A DNA stretch of 64,000 nucleotides from Erythrobacteraceae bacterium WH01K (GCA_027941995.1 CP115966.1:2542001-2606000); one strand, 5' to 3'. Counted from the stretch's first letter, positions 43,026 through 52,626 are shown. Translations and numbers: made by a program. The notes: generated by a model from the letters alone, not told the origin.

Positions 43026-45419
43026 ATGAATACCAATACTCGCCGCGCGAGCGCCCTGCTGCTCGCCACCACCGCTTTTACTATATTTGCCACCCCCGCC
43101 TCGGCGGACGAAACCGCTGACTGCAATATCAGTGCCGGGCCCGATGCCACCCTTGGGACCGACGATGACGGGCTGGAATGCGGGGTAGGAGCGACCGCTC
43201 CTTCGCAAAATGCTACCGCAGTCGGGAACGGCGCAAATGCAGCCTGGTCCAATTCGACCGCCATCGGTTTCGGCACCTATGCCGGGTCCTATAGTACTGC
43301 TGTAGGTTCGGGATCCATCGCAGACAGCAACGGAGTCGCTGTAGGGTATCGAGCTTTTGCTGATCAAGGTTATGCCATCGGAATCGGCTGGGGTGCTTCT
43401 GCACTTCGCTCCGGCGCGATAGCTATCGGGGGTTTGGCCTCCGGTCACCCGACCGGGTCAGGGGCCAACGCTGCAGAGATTTTCACCATTGCGATCGGCC
43501 CCAGCGCACAGGCGTTGCAATTCGGTGCGATTGCCCTTGGCGGAAACAGCGATGCTGTGCAGCTTTACGACATGGCACTCGGTGTCGACACCTACGCGGG
43601 AGGCGGGGGCTCCATTGCTATCGGTAGCGGAAATTCAGCAAACGAAGGCGGAGCCCGCGCGACTGGCGGCGCAGATATCGCCATCGGTAACGCTGCCAAA
43701 TCATTCAGCACTTATTCTGTCGCTATAGGAGCGCTGGCAGAGGCGCGCCCAGAAGCAACTGAGTCCGTAGCGCTTGGATCTGAATCGGTAGCCTCCGAAG
43801 AGCGCACCGTCTCCGTGGGCAACGCCGATCTCCAGCGCCGGATCGTGAACGTGGCACAAGGGATCGACGATTTCGATGCGGTCAATGTCGCGCAGCTCAA
43901 CGCCGCGGTCGCCGCAGTTGAAGGCGGAGGGTTTGCCGCAGCCGATTACTTCGCCGCCAATTCCACCGGTCCGGCAGCCGATGCGAGCGGAGCGGATGCC
44001 ATTGCCATCGGCGTCGACTCCTCGTCGCTCGGCAACAGCGCCATCGCTATCGGTAACCGCGCATCGGCAAATTCCGCCCAAGGCATCGCTGTCGGAACGC
44101 AATCGATTTCGAATTTCACCGGAGTTGCAGTCGGGTTTGCCACGCGCGCCGGAGACGAGGCTGCCGCATTGGGCGAAGTCGCCAGTGCCGAGTTCCTACG
44201 GTCCGTAGCGGTCGGCTATAACTCCTATGCCGGCAATGTCGCCGCAACGGCAATTGGGAGCCAGGCAGATGCCGGGGGAACGAATAGCGTCGCGGTCGGC
44301 GCCAAGGCTCTCGCCAATGGTGAGAACGCGGTGGCGCTGGGCGGCGACTCTAGGGCGTTGGCGATAGCCAGCCTTGCCCTCGGCGCGAATGCTTCGGCAA
44401 GCGGGCGCGGCGGATCCGCGATCGGCGCCGACAGCCGGGCGACAGCGGTCAGTTCCACGGCAATCGGGGCCGGCGCCGGGGCGAGCGCAACGGGGGCGAC
44501 CGCCATCGGCAGCGGTGTAACCGCGGCTTTCGAACAGTCTACGGCAATCGGCAATGGTTCGTCCGTCGGGGCGAACCTTGCAACGGCCATCGGCGCGCGC
44601 TCCTCGGCGCCGGGCCTTAACTCGGTCGCCATCGGCTCCCTGTCAAACGCCAGTGCCGGCGGCACGGTCGCTATCGGACGAAGCGCATCGGCCACCGGAA
44701 CGCTCGGCGCAGCGACCGGACAGCAGGCGACGGCCGGCAACCGTGGTTCGGCCTATGGCACACGCGCCAACGCCAGCGGCACCCGTGCCACCGCCCTTGG
44801 ATTTGAAGCGAACGCTACCCAGGGCTCTGCGACCGCAATCGGCAGCGGGGCCAGCGCGGTCCATGTAAATTCGACCGCAATTGGCGCCGGCGCGGTAACG
44901 ACCGCGGCAAACCAGTTGGTCCTGGGTGCAGGCGGGACGGCCGTCGTCGTCGCTGGCATCGATGCGGGCACATCCGTGCAGGAAGGGCCGGTCGACGTCG
45001 TGACCGTAGATGCGAATGGCGTCCTGGGACGTCAGCAAGTTGCGACAGCGGGTGCCCTGCGCACGGTAGAGGTGGCGGTCGACCACATCGCCGCTGTGAC
45101 AGGGGCGCAGTTCGATACGCTGACCGGGCGCGTCACGTCGCTCGAAAGCGGACTGGATGCCATGTCTTTCCGCCTGGACGATCTGGACCAGCGGATGAGC
45201 GGCGGGATCGCGGCGGCCGCGGCATTGGGGAGCGCGATTGCATTGCCGGACAAGCGCGTCACCATCGGAGGCAATATCGCAACCTATAACGGCGAACAGG
45301 GCTATGCTGCTTCCGTCACCGGTCGCCTGTCCGATTCCTTCGCCATCGGCGGTGGGATTGCAGGCAATAGCGGCGATGGTGAGGTCGTGGCCCAGGCCGG
45401 CTTCGCCGTCGGGTTCTGA
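43026..45419 (+). CDS. YadA-like trimeric autotransporter adhesin (second copy)
   Basis: A 797-residue paralogue of the upstream gene. It has a signal peptide ending TPASA, a short acidic start with two Cys (DCNISAGPDATLGTDDDGLECG), a long head of AxAxGxxS repeats, a neck IVNVAQGIDDFDAVNVAQLNAAV, a second long head, then a coil and the anchor MSGGIAAAAALGSAIALP..VGF. It lacks the NTAxIAx stalk of the first copy. The ribosome site is a G5 run. Both genes probably make trimeric surface fibres of different length. Tandem duplication is inferred from order and shared layout. Confidence 0.9.
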   Translation: MNTNTRRASALLLATTAFTIFATPASADETADCNISAGPDATLGTDDDGLECGVGATAPSQNATAVGNGANAAWSNSTAIGFGTYAGSYSTAVGSGSIADSNGVAVGYRAFADQGYAIGIGWGASALRSGAIAIGGLASGHPTGSGANAAEIFTIAIGPSAQALQFGAIALGGNSDAVQLYDMALGVDTYAGGGGSIAIGSGNSANEGGARATGGADIAIGNAAKSFSTYSVAIGALAEARPEATESVALGSESVASEERTVSVGNADLQRRIVNVAQGIDDFDAVNVAQLNAAVAAVEGGGFAAADYFAANSTGPAADASGADAIAIGVDSSSLGNSAIAIGNRASANSAQGIAVGTQSISNFTGVAVGFATRAGDEAAALGEVASAEFLRSVAVGYNSYAGNVAATAIGSQADAGGTNSVAVGAKALANGENAVALGGDSRALAIASLALGANASASGRGGSAIGADSRATAVSSTAIGAGAGASATGATAIGSGVTAAFEQSTAIGNGSSVGANLATAIGARSSAPGLNSVAIGSLSNASAGGTVAIGRSASATGTLGAATGQQATAGNRGSAYGTRANASGTRATALGFEANATQGSATAIGSGASAVHVNSTAIGAGAVTTAANQLVLGAGGTAVVVAGIDAGTSVQEGPVDVVTVDANGVLGRQQVATAGALRTVEVAVDHIAAVTGAQFDTLTGRVTSLESGLDAMSFRLDDLDQRMSGGIAAAAALGSAIALPDKRVTIGGNIATYNGEQGYAASVTGRLSDSFAIGGGIAGNSGDGEVVAQAGFAVGF

Positions 45420-45448
45420 CGACCCGGCGAAACCCGTCCGGATATAAA

Positions 45449-45477
45449 AAGGGAGGCTCTTAGCCGCAGCCGCCCTT
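45449..45477. terminator. Terminator between second autotransporter and EF-hand gene
   Basis: AAGGG-a-GGCT pairs with AGCC-g-CCCTT over a nine-base loop. An A5 run comes before it and a T-containing run after it. It lies between the two convergent genes. Confidence 0.6.
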
Positions 45478-45556
45478 CATCTCTCTTCGACGCGTCCGGA
45501 TTTCGTACGAAACTGCACGCGGGTGCCGGCTGCAGGAAACCGAAGCAGACTGCGGC

Positions 45557-46045
45557 TCAGCGCGCGCCCATGCCCGCCGCCTGCATTTCGGCAGCCGACA
45601 TCGTTCCGTCGCGGTCCTGGTCGTAACGATCGAAATTGTCCTGCGTGCGGATCCGGTATTCTATCAGGCTGATGATGCCATCGCCGTCGCGGTCGAAATC
45701 GCGCACCGTCGGGACTGGTACGTTGGTGATTCCGGCTGGGTCGGCCAAGGCGGCAAATTCGCCCGGCGACAGCGCGCCGTTACCATCCGTGTCGAGCTGC
45801 CGGAACGCAGCCCGGTTGATCTGCAGCGCCGCGGCCTGCCGCAATTGCTGGCTGCGCGTCTCGATTTCCTGCGCGGTGATCGTGCCGCTGCCATCGCCGT
45901 CGATCGCGGTGAATTGCGCATCCATCTGCGCGACGAACTGCGCCCTGCCGAGGCTGTCCTGCTGGCCCTGCGCTGCCGGATCCTGAGCGGCGACGGGTGA
46001 CGCGAGAACGGCAGTTGCGAAAATAGCGGCGAGATGCGGTTTCAT
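45557..46045 (-). CDS. Exported EF-hand calcium-binding protein
   Basis: A 162-residue protein with a signal peptide (residues 1-20, ending SPVAA) and four EF-hand loops: DGDGSGTITAQE, DTDGNGALSPGE, DRDGDGIISLIE and DQDRDGTMSAAE. All have acidic residues at the calcium positions. The alphaproteobacterial periplasm has many such proteins with unknown partners. It lies beside two Asp-rich trimeric autotransporters, so a link through calcium is possible but not shown. A weak GGGA site precedes the ATG, which fits the signal peptide. Confidence 0.88.
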   Translation of the reverse strand: MKPHLAAIFATAVLASPVAAQDPAAQGQQDSLGRAQFVAQMDAQFTAIDGDGSGTITAQEIETRSQQLRQAAALQINRAAFRQLDTDGNGALSPGEFAALADPAGITNVPVPTVRDFDRDGDGIISLIEYRIRTQDNFDRYDQDRDGTMSAAEMQAAGMGAR

Positions 46046-46158
46046 GGAGTATCTGGTCCCTGTCGAAATTGGCGCCCGGCGGCCTTCTGCCGTGAAGGAC
46101 ATGATCCTTACCACCGCGAACATGACCGGGATATGAGCAGTTTCGGACCTCATGCCAA

Positions 46159-46194
46159 GGAAAAGGGGCGGCGGCCTGCGCGGCCCCGCCCCTT
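46159..46194 (-). terminator. Strong terminator after DUF885 gene
   Basis: A perfect 9-bp stem AAGGGGCGG/CCGCCCCTT with an inner GGCC pair, followed on the minus strand by TTTTCCTT. It lies 26 bases below the DUF885 stop. Confidence 0.8.
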
Positions 46195-46220
46195 CCCGGT
46201 TCACTAGTGCTTGGTGCGAT

Positions 46221-48035
46221 TTACGACTGGCTGGCGACCCAGCGATCGATCTTGGCTTCCAGCACCGGCAGGGGCAGCGCGCCCGTACCCAGCACCTGTG
46301 CGTGGAATTCCTTGATGTCGAAATCGTCGCCCAGCGCTTCTTCCGCCTCGGCGCGCAGTTCCTGGATTTTCAGCGCGCCGACCTTGTAGGCGAGGGCCTG
46401 CGAGGGAATTGCGATGTAACGCTCGACCTCGGCGACGACTTCGGTCCGGGTCATGCCGCTGTTTTCCAGCATGAAATCGATCGCCTGCTCGCGGCTCCAC
46501 CCCTTGGAATGCAGACCGGTATCGACCACCAGCCGCATGGCGCGCAGCTGTTCGTCCTGCAGCGTGCCATACCGGTTCCACGGGTCCTCGAAGAAGCCCA
46601 TCTCGTAGCCGAGCGTTTCCGAATACAGCGCCCAGCCCTCGACATAGGCGGTGTTGCCGCCGAACCGCATGAAGGCGGGCAGGTCCCCGTTTTCCTGTGC
46701 CAGACTGATCTGGAAGTGATGCCCCGGCGCGCCTTCGTGGAGGTACAGCGTGACATTGCCCGTCGTCAGGCGGCTGGGCAGGTCATAGGCGTTGAAATAG
46801 AACGTGCCCGGGCGCGATCCGTCGGGCGCACCCGACTGGTACGAACCGCCCGCGCTGAACTGTTCGATCGCCGGGTCGTAGGGCTTGATTTCGAGCGGCG
46901 TCTTGGGAAGCAGGCTGAAATAGTCGCCGATGCGGGCGTCCACTTCCTCGCCGATATCGTAATAGGTCTGGGTCAGCGCCTCGCGGCTTTCCGGCTTGAA
47001 CCGCTCGTCCGTACGCACATAGTCGAAGAATTCGTTGAGCGTGCCGGTAAAGCCGACCTCGTCCTTGATCTCTTCCAGCCCGTTCTTGATCCGGGCGACT
47101 TCCGCCAGGCCCAGCTCGTGGAGGTAATCGGCCTCCAGCGGCAGGGTCGTGGTGCTCTCGATCAGCTGGGCGTAGAGCTCTTCCCCGCCCTTCATCTGCG
47201 ACAGGCCGACGCTGGTGCGCGCGACCGGCAGGTACTCGTCACGCAGGAAATCGCGCGTCTTTTCCGTGATGTCGTAGATTTCCTGCGTCTTGGCCCGGTA
47301 CGCCTGAGTCAGCCGGGCCTTGTCCGCGTCGGAGAAATCCTCCGGCATCGCCTTCACCGGCGCCCAGTACTGGGATTCTTCCAGCGGGATGGCGAGCTGC
47401 GTGTCGTACTGGCTGATGACCCGTTCGATCGTCAGGCGCGTTTCCAGCACGCCTGTTTCCATGCCTTCTCGGAACTTGTCGATCGCGCGTTCGCCGATGG
47501 CGATGTAATCGTCATGGCGCGACAGGTTGTTCTCGTAATCCTCGACCGTCTTGAACGGCGCTGCGCTCTGCCCGCTGGCAAAGGTGGGATAGAAGGTGTG
47601 GAAGCCGCTGAAATGGTTGATCGGGCGCACTTCGGTCAGGGCGCGGATCTCGTCCGTCGTGCCTTTCAGCGCCTGTTCCTGGTTATAGAGGAACACGTCG
47701 TAGGCGAGCTTGTCCGTTTCCGACAGCTGGCTGCGATCGATCTGCTGGAGCAGCGCCATGTTCAGCTGCGTGTCGGTGCGCTGGGCGAGGAAGAAACTGT
47801 CGGTCAGGAAATCGCCCAGCCGGTCCGCCCGCCGCATATCGCCGCGAAACAGCCCGCTGATGGGGTTGAGCGCGAGGCTGCGTTCGTCGGATTCGGCGAA
47901 CAGCGCCTCCAGCTTCTGGCCTTCCGTCATGGCTGTTTCGGCCTCGGCCGCATCGATATGGTCGTCGGCCAGTGCGGGCGCGGCCGGCATTGCGAGCGCG
48001 GCGGTCGCCAGCAAGGCGGTGCGGATCAGTTTCAT
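46221..48035 (-). CDS. Exported DUF885 family (putative metallopeptidase-like) protein
   Basis: A 604-residue protein with a signal peptide (residues 1-23, ending APALA). The family carries YLHEGAPGHHFQISLAQE (here LYLHEGAPGHHFQ, about residue 440), a His/Glu/His motif like a zinc site, followed by YVEGWALYSETLGYEMG and RYIAIPSQALAYKVG. Members of the DUF885 group resemble M32-type carboxypeptidases and have been linked to peptide cleavage, but few are proven. AGGGGA before the ATG sets the start. It lies next to an amidohydrolase and an S9 peptidase, so it probably takes part in peptide use. Confidence 0.85.
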   Translation of the reverse strand: MKLIRTALLATAALAMPAAPALADDHIDAAEAETAMTEGQKLEALFAESDERSLALNPISGLFRGDMRRADRLGDFLTDSFFLAQRTDTQLNMALLQQIDRSQLSETDKLAYDVFLYNQEQALKGTTDEIRALTEVRPINHFSGFHTFYPTFASGQSAAPFKTVEDYENNLSRHDDYIAIGERAIDKFREGMETGVLETRLTIERVISQYDTQLAIPLEESQYWAPVKAMPEDFSDADKARLTQAYRAKTQEIYDITEKTRDFLRDEYLPVARTSVGLSQMKGGEELYAQLIESTTTLPLEADYLHELGLAEVARIKNGLEEIKDEVGFTGTLNEFFDYVRTDERFKPESREALTQTYYDIGEEVDARIGDYFSLLPKTPLEIKPYDPAIEQFSAGGSYQSGAPDGSRPGTFYFNAYDLPSRLTTGNVTLYLHEGAPGHHFQISLAQENGDLPAFMRFGGNTAYVEGWALYSETLGYEMGFFEDPWNRYGTLQDEQLRAMRLVVDTGLHSKGWSREQAIDFMLENSGMTRTEVVAEVERYIAIPSQALAYKVGALKIQELRAEAEEALGDDFDIKEFHAQVLGTGALPLPVLEAKIDRWVASQS

Positions 48036-48168
48036 TTGGGTCCCCTGTGCAATCAAGTCATTCCGATGGCGGAAGACAGCTTCCGCTACATCATGCTTGT
48101 CTATCCCACAAAGGCCGGGCGGCGAAGATGCACTCTATCAAGTGCTTGGCTGTCCCGACGAGCGGTCA

Positions 48169-49446
48169 TCAGTCGATCACGCGCCCGCGCACCATCGTCC
48201 AGTCGACATTTTCCAGCACGGTCACGTCTGTCAGCGGATTGCCCTCCACCGCGATGATGTCGGCGGAATAGCCGGGTGCGAGCCGCCCGATCTCGTTTTC
48301 CAGCCCGATGACCTCGGCCGCGGCGGTGGTCGCGCTGGCCAGAGCCTCGCGGTTGGTCAGGCCCTGTTCGCGCAGCAGGGCGAATTCCTCTGCATTGCGT
48401 CCGTGGGGGAAAACGCCCGCATCCGTCCCGAAAGCGACCTTCACGCCGTAATCGCGCGCGCGGCTGACCAGCGTGCCCATATAGCTCGATACCTGCCGGA
48501 TCTTTTCCTCCACCACCGGGGTGTAGAAGCCCGTGCCGAGATTTTCCGACACGCCTTTCAGTGCCATCAAAGTGGGGATCAGGATCGTGCCCTGCTCGCG
48601 CATGACGCGCCCGGCCTGTTCGTCGATATAGGTCCCGTGCTCGATCGTCTGCACGCCGGCCCTCGCGGCAGCCTCGATCCCGCGTGCACCGTGGGCGTGG
48701 GCGGCGACCTTCAGGCCCAGCGTTTCGGCGGTATCGACGATGGATTTCATCTCGGCGTCGGAAAAATGCGCTTCCAGACCGCGGCCCTGCTGGCTCAGCA
48801 CGCCGCCGGTCGCGGTGATCTTGATGAGGTCGGCGCCGTATTTCGATGCGGTGCGCACGGTTTCGGCGCATTCGACCGCGCCGGTGCAGGTGAAATCGCT
48901 CGCCAGCATTTCCCCAACTCCGCGGCGGAAGCCGTTGGTGTCGCCATGTCCGCCGACGATGGCGATGGTTCGGGCCGAGGTGACGACGCGCGGGCCCGGC
49001 ATCATGCCTTCCTCCGTCGCACGGCGCAGCATCTGGGTGACCTGGTCGGTGCGCGAGCCGAGGTCGCGCACGGTGGTGAAGCCGGCGCGCGCCGTGACGC
49101 GCGCATTCTTCGCCGCGACCAGCACGTTCCATTCGGGCGGCGTGGTGGCGGCGCGCCAGAACTCGCCGCTGGGATCGCCCGACAGGTGCGTATGAAGGTC
49201 GATGAGGCCGGGCAGCACGGTATGATCCGGCAGGTGCACCCGGTCCGCACCGTCCGGCACCGGCGCAAATCCGTCGGTAATGGAAACGATGCGCCCGTCC
49301 GTCACCGTGATCGTGGCGGGACCGCTCAATTCCCCGTCCGCGCTGTCCAGCACGGCGCCGGCGTGGATGATGGTCGTATCTGCCAGCGCGGGCGCTGCCA
49401 TTGCCAGCGTGGCCACCCCTGCCAGCATGATCGCGGTGAAATTCAT
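48169..49446 (-). CDS. Exported amidohydrolase family enzyme
   Basis: A 425-residue metal-dependent hydrolase. The signal peptide (residues 1-22, ending APALA) is followed by the amidohydrolase core: PGLIDLHTHLSG with the HxH pair, DLIKITATGG with the likely carboxylated Lys, VAAHAHGARGIEAA with His, IEHGTYID with His, and FGTDAGVFPHG with Asp. This is the Xaa-Pro dipeptidase / imidazolonepropionase-like branch that cleaves N-acyl or dipeptide bonds. It sits between DUF885 and the divergent S9 peptidase gene. Confidence 0.9.
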   Translation of the reverse strand: MNFTAIMLAGVATLAMAAPALADTTIIHAGAVLDSADGELSGPATITVTDGRIVSITDGFAPVPDGADRVHLPDHTVLPGLIDLHTHLSGDPSGEFWRAATTPPEWNVLVAAKNARVTARAGFTTVRDLGSRTDQVTQMLRRATEEGMMPGPRVVTSARTIAIVGGHGDTNGFRRGVGEMLASDFTCTGAVECAETVRTASKYGADLIKITATGGVLSQQGRGLEAHFSDAEMKSIVDTAETLGLKVAAHAHGARGIEAAARAGVQTIEHGTYIDEQAGRVMREQGTILIPTLMALKGVSENLGTGFYTPVVEEKIRQVSSYMGTLVSRARDYGVKVAFGTDAGVFPHGRNAEEFALLREQGLTNREALASATTAAAEVIGLENEIGRLAPGYSADIIAVEGNPLTDVTVLENVDWTMVRGRVID

Positions 49447-49563
49447 CGATACCCTCCCCTTGATGATGCGCCCGCAGCCCGTTCCTTCGGCCCGGTTTGC
49501 GCTTGTTTTCCCGTTCGCTATAGGCCTGGGCGAAAGATTTCAAACGAGAGAGGTCCCTCCCCG

Positions 49564-51654
49564 ATGCAAACATTCTTCAAGACGCCGCGCCGCGCCGCGC
49601 ACACCGTGCGCACTGTGCGCGCAGCGCTGCTGACCGCCAGCCTGCTGGTCCCGGCCGCCGCCCTCGCCCGCCCGATGACGGCAGAGGACGTGGCGAAGCT
49701 GGAAGCGGTCGGCGCCGTCGCCGTGTCGCCCGATGGCAGCCGCGTCGCCTACACCACCGCCAGCCTGCCCGACGTGACAGCCGGGGAAAAGGACGGCACC
49801 ACGACGCAGGAACTCAAGATGGCCTTCGGGCCGGACAATGCGCGCAGTTTCCTGCCGGACGACATCAGTCCCTCGAACGTGAAGTTCTCCCCCGATGGCC
49901 GCATGGTCAGCTTCGTCTGGGCGAAGGATGAAGAAGACCGCGCCGTCTGGGGCATTCCGGTCGATGGCGGCGCGCAGCGCAAGCTGGCCGAGGTCGACGG
50001 CGCGAACGTGCTGAGCCACGAATGGTCGCCCGACAGCGGTTCGATCTACATGCTGGCCGGCGCCGCAGAGGACGAACAGCGCGAGGAAGAGGCGGATGCC
50101 GGCTTCGTCTCCATCGTCTACGAGGAAGAATTCAGGTTCAACCGCCTGTTCCGCGCATCGGTCGGCAGCGATGTCGACGCCGATCCGGTCCGGATCGACG
50201 TGCCGGGCTATGTCAGCGCGGTTCGCATCGCACCGGGCGGACAGACGGCCGTGATCGACAGCGCGCCCACCCCGGTGATCGACGACAGCTACACGCAGAA
50301 GCGCAGCCACGTGCTGGACCTCGCCACGGGCACGGTCCGGACCACGTTCGAAACGCCGGGCAAGCTGGAGGATGTCGAGATTTCGCCCGACGGGTCGCAG
50401 GTCTCGATGATTGCCGGGGTCGACATGAACGATCCCGCCGCCACGACGCTGCACCTGGGCTCCATCTCCGACGGCAGCTACCGCGCGCTCAATGCGGGCG
50501 CGGCGGAGGCTGCGGTCGATGCCGAGTGGCTGGCCGACGGACGGCTGGCCGCGATCATCCATGTCGGCGCCGATGCCATGCTGCGTATCTACAATGCCGA
50601 TGGCAGCGTCGCGGAAACGGTCGATCCGGGCGAGCTGATCCCGACCGGCATGGCGCGCGGCGGGAACCGGCTGATGGTCTGGGCCAACAGCCCTTCCCAC
50701 CCGACGGAACTGTATGAATACGCGAACGGGACCTTCACCCGCTGGACCAACCACAATGCGTGGCTGTCGGACATCGACATGGGCACGCAGCGCACGGTGA
50801 CCTACACCGCGACCGATGGCCAGCAGGTCGAAGGCATCCTGATCGAGCCGGTCGGCGGCCCGGCGCGCGGGGGCAGCCCGACGATCATGATGGTCCATGG
50901 CGGGCCGGAAGCGCATTATTCCAATGGCTGGCTGACCGCCTATTCCATGCCGGGCCAGATGGCGGCGGGCGAAGGCTATGCCGTGTTCCACCCGAACTAT
51001 CGCGGTTCGACCGGCTACGGCGTCGATTATGCCAAGCAGCACCAGGGCAACTACACCGATCCTGAGTTCCGCGACATCGTGGATGCCAAGAAGCACCTCG
51101 TCGCCGAAGGCATCACCGATCCGGACCGCACCGGCATCACCGGGGGCTCCTATGGCGGCTATGCCAGCGCATGGGGCGCGACGCATTATTCGGACGAATA
51201 TGCCGCTGCCGTTATGTTCGTCGGCATTTCCAACCAGACCAGCAAGTTCGGCACGGGCGACATCCCGTTCGAGATGTACAATGTTCACAGCCGCGCGTGG
51301 CCGTGGGACGACTGGCAGAAGATGCTGGAAGTCAGCCCGATCTATTACACCGACCGGGCCAAGACCCCGCTGCTGATCATGCACGGGCTGGAGGATACGC
51401 GCGTCGATCCGGGCCAGAGTTACGAGCTTTACCGCTTCGTGAAGATCCGCAATCCCGACACGCCGCTGCGCATGGTGCTGTATCCGGGCGAAGGGCACGG
51501 CAATCGCAAGGCATCCAGCCGTTATGACTACAACAAGCGGATGCTGCGCTGGTTCGACACCTATCTGAAGACCGGCGACCGCGATGCGGAAATGCCTGCC
51601 AGTCGCCCGCTCCTGAACCTCGGCGGCGAGGACGAGGCGGGCAGCGAGGACTGA
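49564..51654 (+). CDS. Exported S9 family (acylaminoacyl/dipeptidyl) peptidase
   Basis: A 696-residue serine peptidase. The signal region (MQTFFKTPRRAAHTVRTVRAALLTASLL to about residue 37) is followed by a beta-propeller with SPDG repeats (residues 50-390) and an alpha/beta-hydrolase C-terminal domain. The catalytic Ser is in GITGGSYGGYAS, the Asp in MHGLEDTRVD and the His in GEGHGN. It removes N-terminal dipeptides or acylated residues from short peptides. The frame is open far upstream because it antisenses the neighbours; the ATG is chosen for its signal peptide. A terminator follows. Confidence 0.92.
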   Translation: MQTFFKTPRRAAHTVRTVRAALLTASLLVPAAALARPMTAEDVAKLEAVGAVAVSPDGSRVAYTTASLPDVTAGEKDGTTTQELKMAFGPDNARSFLPDDISPSNVKFSPDGRMVSFVWAKDEEDRAVWGIPVDGGAQRKLAEVDGANVLSHEWSPDSGSIYMLAGAAEDEQREEEADAGFVSIVYEEEFRFNRLFRASVGSDVDADPVRIDVPGYVSAVRIAPGGQTAVIDSAPTPVIDDSYTQKRSHVLDLATGTVRTTFETPGKLEDVEISPDGSQVSMIAGVDMNDPAATTLHLGSISDGSYRALNAGAAEAAVDAEWLADGRLAAIIHVGADAMLRIYNADGSVAETVDPGELIPTGMARGGNRLMVWANSPSHPTELYEYANGTFTRWTNHNAWLSDIDMGTQRTVTYTATDGQQVEGILIEPVGGPARGGSPTIMMVHGGPEAHYSNGWLTAYSMPGQMAAGEGYAVFHPNYRGSTGYGVDYAKQHQGNYTDPEFRDIVDAKKHLVAEGITDPDRTGITGGSYGGYASAWGATHYSDEYAAAVMFVGISNQTSKFGTGDIPFEMYNVHSRAWPWDDWQKMLEVSPIYYTDRAKTPLLIMHGLEDTRVDPGQSYELYRFVKIRNPDTPLRMVLYPGEGHGNRKASSRYDYNKRMLRWFDTYLKTGDRDAEMPASRPLLNLGGEDEAGSED

Positions 51655-51659
51655 TTGCC

Positions 51660-51694
51660 TGCGGGGGGGAGGAGCGCCGCTCTTCCCCCTGCAG
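51660..51694. terminator. Terminator between S9 peptidase and MipA genes
   Basis: TGC-GGGGGGGA-GGAGC pairs with GCTC-T-TCCCCC-TGCA around a GCC loop. It is a large, very stable hairpin in the gap between the two convergent stop codons and could serve both. Confidence 0.65.
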
Positions 51695-51708
51695 CATTCA
51701 ACGGCGCA

Positions 51709-52593
51709 TCAGAAGGTGTAGCCGATCCCTGCGCCCACCAGGAACTGGTCCGCACTGCCGACCACGCTGGTAAAGGGCGTATCCTTCGCATCGCCCATCA
51801 GGCGCGAATAACCGCCGATCGCCACGAGGCTCAGCCCGCCATCGGTGATGTCGCCATTGAGGTCGACCGCCACCAGCGCGTTCACACCGATGCTCTGCAG
51901 GCCGCCCTCGGCATCGAATGCGGGAAGCAGGCGCGGGTCGGGCCCGATCGTCGCGGCCTGCGGGACCGAGAAGTAATAGTCGGCGTAATCGTCGTCGACG
52001 AAAGTCGCGCTCGCCCCGATGGACGCCGCCACGCCCCGGCTCAGCGGGGTGAAATAGGTGACAGACGGGCTGACGGTCATGCCGCCATGCGCGCCCGCCA
52101 CGTCGAACAGCGCATCGACGCTGACCGTCACGCTGTCGAACCGGTTGAGCACGCCGGGCACGCTGATACCGGCCGTGGGGCCGACCTCGACCGCGCGGTC
52201 CAGCTCGCCATAGAGTTCCACCGTCTCGTCCTCGATCTGGTCGGCACGGTCGCTGCGCAGCCGCCCTGCCACGCCGAGGTCGAACGAGACGCCTTCATCC
52301 GCATCGGGAATGAAGTCGATGGCAAGCCCCGCCGGGCGCGGATTGATGTCTATCCCCTTGTAACTGGCTTGCACGATGGGCAGCGGGAAAACGACGTAAT
52401 CGTCGGACCCGGTATAGCTGGGACCGAAGCCCGCCCCGACCCCGATGCTGAGGAAATCGCCGTCGAACACCGTTTCGGAAGGCAGCGGCGGCCCTGCGGG
52501 TCCCGTTTCCGGCCCGGCGTCCTGCGCGGCTGCAGGGGTGGAGGCTGCAAGGATGGCTGCGCTGGCAAGAAATGCCGCGTTACGGATGGTCAT
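51709..52593 (-). CDS. MipA/OmpV family outer membrane protein
   Basis: A 294-residue beta-barrel protein. The signal peptide ends TPAAAQ (about residue 24), followed by FLSIGVGAGFGPSYTGSDDYVVFPLPIVQASYKGIDINPR at the N-terminus of the barrel and the terminal aromatic GIGYTF. MipA/OmpV proteins sit in the outer membrane; enteric MipA scaffolds a murein synthase and hydrolase. An exact EcfG-type promoter (52627-52651) lies 34 bases before its start. The gene is convergent with S9 and divergent from crtY. Confidence 0.9.
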   Translation of the reverse strand: MTIRNAAFLASAAILAASTPAAAQDAGPETGPAGPPLPSETVFDGDFLSIGVGAGFGPSYTGSDDYVVFPLPIVQASYKGIDINPRPAGLAIDFIPDADEGVSFDLGVAGRLRSDRADQIEDETVELYGELDRAVEVGPTAGISVPGVLNRFDSVTVSVDALFDVAGAHGGMTVSPSVTYFTPLSRGVAASIGASATFVDDDYADYYFSVPQAATIGPDPRLLPAFDAEGGLQSIGVNALVAVDLNGDITDGGLSLVAIGGYSRLMGDAKDTPFTSVVGSADQFLVGAGIGYTF

Positions 52594-52626
52594 GATATGG
52601 AATGCTCCCGGGATTATGCCTTCGAG

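Noticed and set aside
47710-49563. Long open plus-strand frame joined to the S9 peptidase
   Set aside because: It is antisense to the DUF885 and amidohydrolase genes, which carry clear motifs and signal peptides. GC-rich DNA makes such shadow frames common.
49540-51498. 652-codon minus-strand ORF
   Set aside because: It is antisense to the S9 peptidase. The codon pattern is that of the opposite strand.
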